Of a stretch of 64,000 bases of DNA, positions 7,685 through 15,445 are shown in pieces (positions within the stretch are counted from its first letter, which is position 1; each line of letters opens with the position of its first letter). This DNA comes from Paenibacillus cymbidii (lineage in GTDB: Bacteria; Bacillota; Bacilli; Paenibacillales; NBRC-103111). The position numbers and the translations under genes were made by a program. Location of the stretch: contig NZ_SHLX01000019.1 in assembly GCF_004764705.1 (NCBI RefSeq), forward strand, positions 100,018 to 164,017, read 5' to 3'. The notes under the pieces were generated by a model, which saw only the letters and a program-made list of their open reading frames with translations, had not been told where the DNA came from and made no database searches.

Positions 7685-8902
7685 TTAATGGATATCGGGT
7701 ACCGCCGTCGTTTCCGCGACCGCATTCGGCAGCTCGTCCGGAAAACGGCTCCAGTCCTGATGCCATTCGTCATCGGTCAGCAAACTGTCGTCCAGGCTCG
7801 CCTCGATGCCGGATCGGTCCATCCCGATCCCGATAAACACCAATTTGGTGATCCGGTCTCCATGCACGGAATGCCAACCGGCAGCCAATTCGGGCTCCTC
7901 TTGCAGCAGCGCCATTCGCTCCGCTTCGGGCAAAGCCGCCATCCAATAGCCGGATGGCCCGAACCGAATCGACGGCCCCGCCTGACTCAAGCTATGCGCA
8001 ACGTTATGGCGGGTGGACAGCCAGACGATTCCTTTCGCTCTCACTACTTCCGCCGGCCACGCTTTCATCCAACGCAGCAGCCTTCCCGGATGGAACGGCT
8101 TGTGGCGTTCGTAAACAAAGGACGAAATGCCGTATTCCTCCGTCTCCGGCGTATGAGCCGGCTTCTCCAGCTCCTTGAGCCACCCTGCCGACTGGCTTGC
8201 CGCCTCGAAATCGAACAATCCGGTATGGAGAATCGCGGACGGGTCCACCTTGCCGTGCTCGGTTCGAATAATTCGCGCTCGCGGCTGAAGCTTGCGCAGG
8301 ACGGCCTCAAGCTCCTCCAGCCGATCCTCCTGCACAAGATCGCATTTATTGAGCAGGAGCACATCGCAAAATTCGATCTGATCGATCAGCAAATCGACCA
8401 CCTCGCGCGTATCGTCTTCGCCAATTGCCTGGCTGCGATCGAGCAGCGTTTCGCCGGAAGTGTAATCGTGCCAGAACCGATAAGCGTCAACGACCGTTAC
8501 CATACAATCCAGCCGGCAAAAGCGGGACAAATCGATGCCCTGCGTTTCATCGATGTACGTAAACGTCTGCGCAACCGGGACCGGCTCGCCAATGCCGGTC
8601 GATTCGATCAGGATGTAGTCGAACCGATTCTCCTTCGCCAATTGCTCCACTTCGCGCAATAAATCTTCCCGCAGCGTGCAGCAGATGCAGCCGTTGGACA
8701 TTTCCACCAATGTTTCATTGGTCCGGGAAAGTCCGCCGCCGTCTCTGACAAGCGACGCATCGATATTCACTTCGCTCAAATCGTTGACGATTACGGCAAC
8801 CTTGAGCCCGTCGCGATTGTTCAGTACATGGTTAAGTACGGTCGTTTTGCCCGAGCCGAGATAGCCGCTCAATACGGTAACCGGCAATTTGGCAGTGGTC
8901 AT
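7685..8902 (-). CDS. COG0523 (CobW/ZagA-type) GTP-dependent metallochaperone
   Basis: 405 residues. The N-terminal GTPase has the P-loop GYLGSGKTT (residues 11-19), the hallmark metal site CICCTLR (near 74), the Walker B/G3 region ESTGIGEP and the guanine-specificity motif NKCD. The C-terminal domain (about 270-390) has the RPFHPGRLLRWM pattern of this family. Members next to zinc transport genes, such as B. subtilis YciC/ZagA, deliver zinc to client enzymes when zinc is scarce. It is the last gene of the minus-strand zinc unit, 28 bases after znuA, which supports that role over a cobalamin one. Confidence 0.92.
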   Translation of the reverse strand: MTTAKLPVTVLSGYLGSGKTTVLNHVLNNRDGLKVAVIVNDLSEVNIDASLVRDGGGLSRTNETLVEMSNGCICCTLREDLLREVEQLAKENRFDYILIESTGIGEPVPVAQTFTYIDETQGIDLSRFCRLDCMVTVVDAYRFWHDYTSGETLLDRSQAIGEDDTREVVDLLIDQIEFCDVLLLNKCDLVQEDRLEELEAVLRKLQPRARIIRTEHGKVDPSAILHTGLFDFEAASQSAGWLKELEKPAHTPETEEYGISSFVYERHKPFHPGRLLRWMKAWPAEVVRAKGIVWLSTRHNVAHSLSQAGPSIRFGPSGYWMAALPEAERMALLQEEPELAAGWHSVHGDRITKLVFIGIGMDRSGIEASLDDSLLTDDEWHQDWSRFPDELPNAVAETTAVPDIH

Positions 8903-8930
8903 GTCATCACCTTTTTCGCAGATAAGTAGG

Positions 8931-9869
8931 TTACGATTCGTTTAATGCTTTTTTTAATGCTTCCAGATTGTTTTTCATGATGCCGATGTAATCCAGGTTG
9001 TTTTTCTTATCCTGTTCGGTTAAGCCTTCGAGCGGATTGAGCACATCCGTTTTGGCCCCGATTTCGTTGGCAATCGTTTTCGCGACAGCGGGATCGACCA
9101 ACGTTTCGAAGAAGATCGTTTTGACTTGGCGCTCCTTCGCGAACTTCACGATATCCGCCATCTTGTCGGGAGACGGCTCCTGCTCGGGAGAAAGCCCGGC
9201 AATCGGAACTTGCGTAAGCCCGTAGTGGGCGGCCAAATAACCGAACGCCGCATGTTGGGTCACAAACTCTTTGCGTTTCACACTTTTCAGCCCTTCTTGA
9301 AAGGCGGCATCCAGTTCCTTCAATTTGGCGATGTAGGCTTCGGCGTTTTTGCGATAATCCTCCTTGTGAGCCGGGTCCGCTTGTTCGAGCGCCGCCTGGA
9401 TCGCTGCCACTTCTTGCTGGGCCAGAGCGGGATCGAGCCATACGTGCGGATCGAGCACGTGCCCGTCCCCCGCTGCGTGTTCGTGCCCCTCTTCCTCCTC
9501 GTCGGGCAACCCTTCCATCAGCTTGATGCCTTTGCTCGCTTCCACCACGACGCGCTTCCCGCTCGCTGCGCTCGACAGCGCCTTGTCCACCCAACCTTCG
9601 ACGATGCCGTTATAGACGAACACATCCGCTTTTTTCACCCGCGTCATATCTTTGGCGCTTGGCTCCCAGTCGTGCGGCTCCGCTCCGGGCGGAATAAGCG
9701 CAACGACGTCGGCATGTTCGCCGGCCACCTGCTTGCTGAACTCATACATCGGATAAAATGTCGTCACCACGCTCAATTTGTCGCTTCCCTGCGAAAGACT
9801 GCCGCACCCGGCCAAAACAAGCGCCGCTCCAGCCGACAGGACAAACGATTTTGCTATCCCCGCTTTCAT
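8931..9869 (-). CDS. znuA: Zinc-binding lipoprotein of the ZnuABC transporter
   Basis: 312 residues from ATG 9869; the longer open frame upstream is the antisense-like extension through znuB and is not used. Lipoprotein signal MKAGIAKSFVLSAGAALVLAGC. The cluster A-I binding protein fold shows the expected ligands: His in EPHDWEPS, the acidic His-containing loop EEEEGHEHAAGDGH, DPHVWLDP, the His in VTQHAAFGYLA and the acidic residue in FFETLVDP. It captures zinc at the membrane surface and passes it to ZnuB. Its start overlaps the znuB stop as ATGA. Confidence 0.95.
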   Translation of the reverse strand: MKAGIAKSFVLSAGAALVLAGCGSLSQGSDKLSVVTTFYPMYEFSKQVAGEHADVVALIPPGAEPHDWEPSAKDMTRVKKADVFVYNGIVEGWVDKALSSAASGKRVVVEASKGIKLMEGLPDEEEEGHEHAAGDGHVLDPHVWLDPALAQQEVAAIQAALEQADPAHKEDYRKNAEAYIAKLKELDAAFQEGLKSVKRKEFVTQHAAFGYLAAHYGLTQVPIAGLSPEQEPSPDKMADIVKFAKERQVKTIFFETLVDPAVAKTIANEIGAKTDVLNPLEGLTEQDKKNNLDYIGIMKNNLEALKKALNES

Positions 9870-10720
9870 CCTTCTACCTCCCACCCTTTTTCTTTGGCCA
9901 TGACATGACCGGTACTTTTGGCGAGTCGAAGCGCCATTTTTTTGACGCCGATTCCCGCCAGCAAACATACGAGCAGCACAAAAGCGATCGTTCCTCCCGG
10001 CGGCGTGCTGAGCTGATAAGAAGCGGCGAGTCCGGAAAAAACGCCGATCAGGCCGACGGCCATCGCCAGCACAACGGTTGCCGTGAAGCTTCGCGCCAGG
10101 CGGGTCGCAAGCGAAGCGGGCAAGATGATGAGCGATGATACCAGCAATACGCCGACAATCGGCATCGCCGCCGCAACGATCATCCCGGTAAGTACACTGA
10201 AGAGCAACGAAATCCGCCGGACTGGCACGCCGCTCGCCGCAGCCGTCTCCTCGTCGAAAGCGATGTGATACAAGGGGCGGCGCAACCAATAAAAGCAGGC
10301 TCCCCCTACCACCGCAACGAACAGCATCAGCAGCAGCTCCGTTTGATTGACGGCGACGACCGAACCGAACAAATACGACGAAAAACCTTTATTGATGCTT
10401 TGGTTCAGACTCATCAGCATAACGGCAACCGAAAGCCCTCCCACCATGATGATCGCCACCGAAATTTCACTGTAGGTTTTATACGATCTGCGTATGTATT
10501 CCACCGCCACGGCGCCAAGAATGACGACAAGAAAACCGGTCAACGTCGGATTGACATGAAAATAGGCGCCTCCGGCGATGCCGGCCAGCGATACGTGCGA
10601 CAGCATATCCGCCATCAGCGCCTGACGGCGAAGCATCAAGTAAACGCCGAGCACGGAAGCCAGCAGAGCGATTATTCCACCGGCGCAAAATGCCCGCAGC
10701 ATGAAGTCGTAGTGCAGCAT
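9866..10720 (-). CDS. znuB: Zinc ABC transporter permease
   Basis: 284 residues with eight or nine hydrophobic segments and the ABC-3 family signature RRQALMADMLSHVSLAGIAGG near residues 31-51. It forms the membrane channel for zinc. It overlaps znuC by 49 bases on the usual start; a later Met (MLRAFCAGG, six codons in) would shorten the overlap to 31 bases. It overlaps znuA by 4 bases, so the three genes are tightly coupled. Confidence 0.95.
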   Translation of the reverse strand: MLHYDFMLRAFCAGGIIALLASVLGVYLMLRRQALMADMLSHVSLAGIAGGAYFHVNPTLTGFLVVILGAVAVEYIRRSYKTYSEISVAIIMVGGLSVAVMLMSLNQSINKGFSSYLFGSVVAVNQTELLLMLFVAVVGGACFYWLRRPLYHIAFDEETAAASGVPVRRISLLFSVLTGMIVAAAMPIVGVLLVSSLIILPASLATRLARSFTATVVLAMAVGLIGVFSGLAASYQLSTPPGGTIAFVLLVCLLAGIGVKKMALRLAKSTGHVMAKEKGWEVEG

Positions 10721-11373
10721 TTCCAGCCTCCGCCCTCCTTTCGCGCAAGCTCAACGATGCGGTCCAAATGACCTTCGACTTCCGACAGTCCGTGCGTAAC
10801 CATGACAACTGTCCTGCCATACGCCGTCGCCTGGCGACGCATCAGCTCATAAAAGCCGAACCGGCTTTTCGGATCCATGCCGGTGGTAGGTTCGTCAAGC
10901 GCCAGCAGGTCCGGTTCCTGCGCCAATGCCCGCGCGATGCAAATCCGCTGTTTTTGCCCGCCCGACAATTCGCCGATTTTGCGTTTTCGCAGCTCCCACA
11001 TGCCCACTTGCCGCAGCGCTTGTTCCGTCGCCTCATGATCGGCCGAACGAAGCTTGCGCAGCCAGCCGCCCCCGGCGAATCGCCCCGAACGGACAAATTC
11101 CAGAACCGTGCTCGGAAACCCGCCGTTAAAGGCGGCGATATGCTGCGGGACATAACCGACACCACCCGCGGCTTTGCCGGCAGCAAGCCGCACATTTCCT
11201 TTCCATGGCCGCAGCAGGCCGAGCTGCAATTTCAACAGCGTCGATTTCGACGCGCCGTTCGGCCCCGTAATGGCAACAAACTCGCCGCGCCGAATCTCGA
11301 GATTCACCTCCTCCAAACAAGGCACATCGCCGTACCCGAACGTAACTTCCTTCATCGAGGCCATAAGCATCAA
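10672..11373 (-). CDS. znuC: Zinc ABC transporter ATPase
   Basis: 233 residues. Walker A reads GPNGASKST, with Ser where most ABC ATPases have Gly. Other motifs are normal: Q-loop VGYVPQH, signature LSGGQKQR, Walker B LLALDEPTTG and the H-loop VMVTHGLSE. The likely start is TTG 11373 or ATG 11370, both served by GGGGAGGA near 11382-11389. The last 25 residues contain CCTTTSCCGH, a Cys-rich tail that could bind metal. It powers zinc import and is first in the minus-strand zinc operon, whose upstream region contains Zur-like palindromes. Confidence 0.95.
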   Translation of the reverse strand: MMLMASMKEVTFGYGDVPCLEEVNLEIRRGEFVAITGPNGASKSTLLKLQLGLLRPWKGNVRLAAGKAAGGVGYVPQHIAAFNGGFPSTVLEFVRSGRFAGGGWLRKLRSADHEATEQALRQVGMWELRKRKIGELSGGQKQRICIARALAQEPDLLALDEPTTGMDPKSRFGFYELMRRQATAYGRTVVMVTHGLSEVEGHLDRIVELARKEGGGWKCCTTTSCCGHFAPVE

Positions 11374-11413
11374 TCATCGAATCCTCCCCGCACAACACAA
11401 CCGCTTTTAATTA

Positions 11414-11431
11414 CATGTAATTATTACGAAT
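11414..11431 (-). promoter_or_regulatory. Zur-box-like palindrome before znuC
   Basis: CATGTAATTATTACGAAT has the core GTAAT-T-ATTAC, agreeing with the B. subtilis Zur box TCGTAATNATTACGA at most positions. It lies about 40 bases upstream of znuC, where a bound repressor would block transcription. Confidence 0.75.
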
Positions 11432-11464
11432 AAAGCGGAATGAAAAACGAGCCGCAGCTCGCTA

Positions 11465-11481
11465 AACGTAATATTTACATT
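11465..11481 (-). promoter_or_regulatory. Second, weaker Zur-like half-site pair
   Basis: ACGTAATATTTACATTT matches the same pattern with two or three deviations, about 92 bases upstream of znuC. It may be a secondary operator. Confidence 0.45.
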
Positions 11482-11544
11482 TAACAATGTACCAAACGAG
11501 CGAACGATCTGTCAATGTAAAACTGTTCGCTCTTTTTCATTTGT

Positions 11545-11569
11545 GATAATATAGTAATACTTACGAATA
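11545..11569 (+). promoter_or_regulatory. Promoter and Zur-like box before the ycgR-type gene
   Basis: An extended -10 (TG-T-GATAAT, ending at 11550) is followed by AGTAATACTTACGAATA (11553-11569), a Zur-like palindrome positioned over the likely transcription start. This suggests that the plus-strand permease pair is repressed together with znuCBA when zinc is plentiful. Confidence 0.6.
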
Positions 11570-11610
11570 GTTCGGCGGAACGATTCCCGTGTCAATCGGA
11601 GCGAACCCAA

Positions 11611-12531
11611 GTGAAACCATTGTTGCAGTTGAACACCTTGTTTATCAGCATGGTGATGGAAGCCATTCCGTTCATCCTCGTCGGCGTCATCGTTTCCGGG
11701 CTCATCCAGACATTCGTCACGGAAAAATGGATTTCCCGGATCGTGCCCGGCAACCGCTACTTCTCCATTTTGTTCGGATGCGGCATCGGCGCCTTGTTCC
11801 CTTCCTGCGAATGCGGCATCGTGCCGATTACGCGCCGCCTGATCGGCAAAGGAATGCCGCTTCATGCGGGAATCGCATTTATGCTGACGGGGCCGATCAT
11901 TAACCCGATCGTCTTGTTCGCGACTTTCATCGCGTTCGGCAACGATTGGACGATGGTTGCCATACGCGGCGGGTTGGCGGTTGTTGTCGCTTTTGTTGTG
12001 GCCGTGGTCGTGTCTTTTCTGTTCAAGGATGCCCCGATCAGGCGCGCCGAGTCCGAGGCGGCGGCGCAAACGGCCGCGGCGGTCGAACCGATCGGCAGGC
12101 AAGAGACGACTGCAGCGACCGCGCTCCAGAAATGCGGCGGGGCGATGAGCCATGCGATCGACGAATTTTTTGCGGTCGGCAAATATTTGGTGTTGGGCGC
12201 CTTTGTTGCCGCCGGGATGCAAACGTTTCTCCCTACCGCCCATTTGCTTGGCATCGGCCATCATCCGCTCGCCGCTTCACTTGTCATGATGGCGTTCGCT
12301 TATGTCATTTCCCTTTGCTCGGAAGCGGATGCGTTCATCGCCTCCTCCTTCAGAAGCACGTTTTCGACCGGCGCCTTGTCGGCCTTTCTCGTGTTCGGCC
12401 CCATGGTCGACATTAAAAATACGATTATGCTGCTCAGCGCTTTTCGCGGCAAATTCGTCGCCGTGCTGATCGGTCTCATTGCTGTTCTTACTTGGCTCGG
12501 ATCCTTATTGGTGGGATGGTGGTTGGCATGA
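11611..12531 (+). CDS. ycgR: UPF0718 (YcgR/YraQ-type) permease
   Basis: 306 residues from GTG 11611, with GGAGC upstream. About eight membrane segments. The family hallmark is seen: a Cys-containing reentrant stretch FPSCECGIVPITRRL near residue 68, followed by FMLTGPIINP. A second copy of the permease motif (SEADAFIASSFRST) lies in the C-terminal half. Function in the family is unproven; metal or thiol-ligand transport is usually guessed. Here the Zur-like promoter, divergent znu operon and coupled His-rich YcgQ-type partner point to zinc. Confidence 0.85.
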   Translation: MKPLLQLNTLFISMVMEAIPFILVGVIVSGLIQTFVTEKWISRIVPGNRYFSILFGCGIGALFPSCECGIVPITRRLIGKGMPLHAGIAFMLTGPIINPIVLFATFIAFGNDWTMVAIRGGLAVVVAFVVAVVVSFLFKDAPIRRAESEAAAQTAAAVEPIGRQETTAATALQKCGGAMSHAIDEFFAVGKYLVLGAFVAAGMQTFLPTAHLLGIGHHPLAASLVMMAFAYVISLCSEADAFIASSFRSTFSTGALSAFLVFGPMVDIKNTIMLLSAFRGKFVAVLIGLIAVLTWLGSLLVGWWLA

Positions 12532-13442
12532 GTCGCTACATGATCTTGTTCGGGCTTGCCTTTATGCTGTTCCTGCTGCACTATACCGGCGATATTCACA
12601 AATATATCAATATGCGGTACGCCTATTTGTCCATCGGCGCGATTGTGCTGCTCGTGTTGCTCGGCATCGTCGAATACATCCGTTTCGCCAAGCGGAACAA
12701 GGCGCGCCAGCTTTCGGGCGAAGAAAGCCATGACCATCATGGGAATGATCGTGATCACGAGCACGAGGACGGCCATGATCACGGGCACGATCATCATGCG
12801 CACGGGCATTCGCATCTCAGTCGATCCAGGTTCAAGCGTGCCGTTGGGTATGCGATCGTCAGTGTGCCGATCTTTACCGGCATTTTTTTGCCGGTACAGA
12901 CGTTGGATTCCAGCTTCGTGAAGGCCAAGGGGTTTTCCATCCCTTCCATGCAGGAAGGCATCGATCAGAACCCGGGCATCCATCAGTTTCTGAAGCCGGA
13001 TACGAGCGTGTTCTACAGCAAAACAGGCTACAACAAAATAAAAGCCCAGGACGCCAAAGCGTTCATCGACCGGCCGGAAATCAGGCTGGGGGAGAACGAT
13101 TTTTTAACCGGGCTGGAAGTCATTTATAACTCGCCGGACACGTATATGGGCCGCACGATCGCCTTCGACGGTTTTGTTTACCGGGAAAGCCGGGTAGACG
13201 ATCAGCATGCTTTCATCTTTCGGTTCGGGTTCATCCATTGTGTGGCGGATTCCGGCGTGTTCGGCATGCTGGCGGATTTCTCCGAGCGAACGCCGCTGAA
13301 CAACGACCAGTGGGTGCATGTGGAGGGCAAGCTGACCTGGGAATATTACCAGCCGATCAAACAAACGGTGCCCGTCGTCAAAATCCAATCGTGGTCGAAA
13401 ATCGACGCGCCGAAAGATCCTTATGTGTATCGGATGTTTTGA
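12528..13442 (+). CDS. ycgQ: UPF0703 (YcgQ-type) membrane protein with His-rich loop
   Basis: About 304 residues from ATG 12528, which overlaps the upstream stop as ATGA; the longer frame would run into the permease. Two N-terminal membrane helices (MILFGLAFMLFLLHYT and AYLSIGAIVLLVLLGI) are followed by a loop with more than a dozen His and Asp residues (from HDHHGNDRDHEHEDGHDHGH on). One further helix leads to an extracytoplasmic TIGR03943-type domain (about residues 140-304). The His-rich loop should bind zinc or another transition metal. Paired with YcgR-type permeases across Bacilli. Confidence 0.85.
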   Translation: MSRYMILFGLAFMLFLLHYTGDIHKYINMRYAYLSIGAIVLLVLLGIVEYIRFAKRNKARQLSGEESHDHHGNDRDHEHEDGHDHGHDHHAHGHSHLSRSRFKRAVGYAIVSVPIFTGIFLPVQTLDSSFVKAKGFSIPSMQEGIDQNPGIHQFLKPDTSVFYSKTGYNKIKAQDAKAFIDRPEIRLGENDFLTGLEVIYNSPDTYMGRTIAFDGFVYRESRVDDQHAFIFRFGFIHCVADSGVFGMLADFSERTPLNNDQWVHVEGKLTWEYYQPIKQTVPVVKIQSWSKIDAPKDPYVYRMF

Positions 13443-13547
13443 AGCATGTCCCATTCCCATTCGCCAAGATCAGCGGTATTGCAACTATGGCATCCGTCCT
13501 TCTGGAGTTAGCAGTTCCCTACTCTTGCATACATCATTCTCATACCC

Positions 13548-14465
13548 TCATTGCCGAGCTATTTTTTCGACTTCAGATGGCAAATTTTCACGAGTCGCCT
13601 TGACGTAAATCATCGTTGTATCCGTACTGTCGTGTCCCATAATTTGTGCCAAGCGGGGCAACGGCGTGTTTTCCGCCATCACGTACCCGAACCGGTGCCG
13701 AAGATCGTGGGCGCTCAACCCTTCGAGCCGCGCGGCTTTCCTGTATTTTTGAATCAAATGGCGTAAAGCGCGTTCGGTTAAACGATCGCCGGTTTTCTCC
13801 GATGGAAACAGATAAGGGCAACCCGAAGGAAGGACGGCCAGATAGTTTTCCAAAGCAGTTTTGCACGTTGCGTTCAAAGGGACTTCCCGCTGTTTATTCC
13901 GTTTTCCGGATCGGACCGTAAGCTGTCCGCCGGATGTACCGATTTGAATATCTCCGGGAGCCAGATCGCATATTTCCATCGTTCGCAAGCCGGTGTGAAG
14001 CATCACGGTAAGAAGCGTCAGATCCCGAATGGAACCGCCGCGCTCAGCCGCAGCGATCAATGCAGCTTCTTCTTTGTCCGTCATCTGCCTGGGACTTGCC
14101 TTTTCTTCAGGAACCAATTTCACCGGTTTGGAAGGATCGCGGCGAATCCTGGATTCCGACACGGCCCACTCGAAAAACCGTTTCAAGGTGACAAGCCGCC
14201 GGTTAATGGTCGCCGGTTTCAATTCCATTATGTTTTGAGCGGCTTCCCGGTATCGTGTTAGTGTTGGAGTAGCCACCTCTTCCATGCGAAATATTACTTC
14301 TTCCTCTTGGCGGCCCGATGTCTCAAACCAAAAGATGAAGTGTTTCAGATCGCTTGTGTATTCCTTTAGCGTTTTGGGATTCAAAGCTTTGCGGGTGGCG
14401 AGAGCGTGAATGAAGTCGTGAATGGCCTGCTCCCCCTGCTTGGAAATCCCGGACGTGTCAATCAT
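13548..14465 (-). CDS. Tyrosine recombinase (phage integrase family)
   Basis: 305 residues from ATG 14465, preceded by GGGAGGG with 7-base spacing; the frame could extend to 14504 but that lacks a site and would cover the promoter. The N-terminal SAM-like core-binding domain (residues 1-95) includes TLKEYTSDLKHFIFW. The catalytic domain shows the first Arg in HTGLRTMEI, a Lys in SGKRNKQRE, the HDLRHRFG box, the LIM-GHDS His and the Tyr nucleophile in TTMIYVKA. All six catalytic positions appear intact. It resembles XerC/D but stands alone without a prophage nearby. It is divergent from a short leader ORF and HU. Confidence 0.92.
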   Translation of the reverse strand: MIDTSGISKQGEQAIHDFIHALATRKALNPKTLKEYTSDLKHFIFWFETSGRQEEEVIFRMEEVATPTLTRYREAAQNIMELKPATINRRLVTLKRFFEWAVSESRIRRDPSKPVKLVPEEKASPRQMTDKEEAALIAAAERGGSIRDLTLLTVMLHTGLRTMEICDLAPGDIQIGTSGGQLTVRSGKRNKQREVPLNATCKTALENYLAVLPSGCPYLFPSEKTGDRLTERALRHLIQKYRKAARLEGLSAHDLRHRFGYVMAENTPLPRLAQIMGHDSTDTTMIYVKATRENLPSEVEKIARQ

Positions 14466-14483
14466 TGGCGAGCCCTCCCGACA

Positions 14484-14512
14484 TTGACTTACATTAGCGG
14501 ACATGGTATTCT
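14484..14512 (+). promoter_or_regulatory. Sigma-A promoter toward the leader ORF and HU
   Basis: TTGACT (14484-14489), 17-base spacer, TATTCT (14507-14512). The spacer contains one copy of TAGCGGACAT (14495-14504). Confidence 0.7.
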
Positions 14513-14539
14513 TATCTTAACCAAAACAATAGCGGACAT
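14495..14539. repeat. Direct repeat TAGCGGACAT x2, candidate operator
   Basis: Identical 10-mers at 14495-14504 and 14530-14539, 35 bases apart, one inside each of the two divergent promoters. A protein bound at either copy would occlude the corresponding promoter. Confidence 0.6.
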
Positions 14540-14542
14540 CAA
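14514..14542 (-). promoter_or_regulatory. Sigma-A promoter for the recombinase
   Basis: On the minus strand TTGATG (14542-14537), 17-base spacer, TAAGAT (14519-14514), about 45 bases before the recombinase start. Its spacer and -35 contain the second TAGCGGACAT copy (14530-14539). Confidence 0.65.
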
Positions 14543-14580
14543 GTATACGTTATGGTTAAATTGGTTATTGGAGGAATTCT

Positions 14581-14610
14581 ATGCAAACAAGTACTTCTAT
14601 ACATGATTAA
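14581..14610 (+). CDS. Nine-codon leader ORF
   Basis: MQTSTSIHD, with a strong GGAGG six bases before ATG 14581 and TAA at 14608. It starts about 65 bases after the plus-strand promoter and is followed at once by a terminator-like hairpin, the layout of an attenuator leader. No run of a single regulatory codon is present, so amino-acid sensing is not evident. Confidence 0.4.
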   Translation: MQTSTSIHD

Positions 14611-14619
14611 ATTTTTTCG

Positions 14620-14647
14620 AACTGCTCGAAATGTGGGGCAGTTTTTT
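14620..14647 (+). terminator. Terminator-like hairpin upstream of HU
   Basis: AACTGC (14620-14625) pairs with GCAGTT (14638-14643), with T-rich sequence following (TTTTTT 14642-14647). It sits between the nonapeptide ORF and HU. Confidence 0.55.
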
Positions 14648-14723
14648 GTTTCTTCCTGCTTTTTCATCCATGCACGAGAACGGTTATTAGCGCAATTAAA
14701 ATAATAGAAGCGAGGGATTGTAA

Positions 14724-14996
14724 ATGAACAAAGAACAATTGATCGAAGATGTGGCGAAATCGAGCGGATTTTCAAAAAAGAATGCTGAAAAAGCGGTAAC
14801 GCATGTGCTGGACTCGATTTTTGAAGCGCTGAAACAAGGCAAAGAAGTTCAACTGGTCGGTTTCGGAAAATTTAATGTCCGCAGTCGTGAAGCACGCCGG
14901 GGAAGAAACAGCAAAACAGGTGAAATGGTGGAACTTCCGGCGGGTAATGTTCCTGTATTCACGGCAGGAATCACGTTGAAAAAAGCGTTAAATTAA
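14724..14996 (+). CDS. hup: HU-type DNA-binding protein
   Basis: 90 residues, the standard HBsu length: MNKEQLIEDVAKSSGFSKKN, dimer helix AVTHVLDSIFEALKQGKEV, then the GFGKFNVRSREARRGRN motif leading into the DNA-binding arm with GEMVELPAGNVPVF. HU bends and compacts DNA and is an accessory factor for site-specific recombination. GAGGG precedes ATG by 8 bases. Codons are AT-richer than in most neighbours. A second HU gene next to a recombinase may serve that enzyme, though it could equally be the housekeeping copy. Confidence 0.95.
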   Translation: MNKEQLIEDVAKSSGFSKKNAEKAVTHVLDSIFEALKQGKEVQLVGFGKFNVRSREARRGRNSKTGEMVELPAGNVPVFTAGITLKKALN

Positions 14997-15253
14997 GCTT
15001 GCTATCCCCACATGCGAATATAAAATAAAGATGTTCCTACATCAGAAAAGCGGTTTTTTATCAAAATAAGTACCCCTGATTCGAACGTTAGTGTCGTATT
15101 TTCTACCATTGATGACATTATTAATTTTTATACCAAACAAAGTTTGCAGCGAAAGGCAGCCAATCCGGGCCATTTAAAGATTGGCACAAGCAGGGAAAGG
15201 GATGGTCGTTCATCACTGGAGAAATGATTCTTTACAACCGACCGGGAAGGACA

Positions 15254-15445
15254 ATGAAGAAGAGTTCGCGGTTGATCATGATTTCCTGCGTTTTTACTTC
15301 ATTTTTCTTCACTGTTTGGGGGGGGTGCCTTCTGTTGGGCTGCCTCCTTTACATGGCCTTTTCGAATCGGAAAGACAGAAATTTCTTGGCAAGCTCCGGA
15401 AATTCATTGCTGCGAGCGTTTTCCAATAAAAGGGGATTGCGATGA
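15254..15445 (+). CDS. Small membrane protein coupled to the desaturase
   Basis: 63 residues from ATG 15254, with GGAAGGAC upstream. One long hydrophobic segment (LIMISCVFTSFFFTVWGGC and LLLGCLLYMAF) with positively charged ends (MKKSSR, SNRKDR) predicts a single or hairpin membrane protein. The TGA overlaps the desaturase ATG as ATGA, which argues for real translation. Family not recognised. An alternative ORF in another frame (15181-15429) has no such support. Confidence 0.55.
   Translation: MKKSSRLIMISCVFTSFFFTVWGGCLLLGCLLYMAFSNRKDRNFLASSGNSLLRAFSNKRGLR

Noticed and set aside
8931..10289. znuA read as a 452-codon gene
   Set aside because: The extra N-terminal part is znuB DNA in another frame; the lipoprotein signal starts at ATG 9869, overlapping the znuB stop.
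13548..14465. Recombinase as part of a prophage
   Set aside because: No terminase, capsid, tail or lysis genes appear in the window.
15181..15429. 82-codon ORF before the desaturase
   Set aside because: Another frame (15254-15445) has the ribosome site, a membrane segment and the ATGA coupling.
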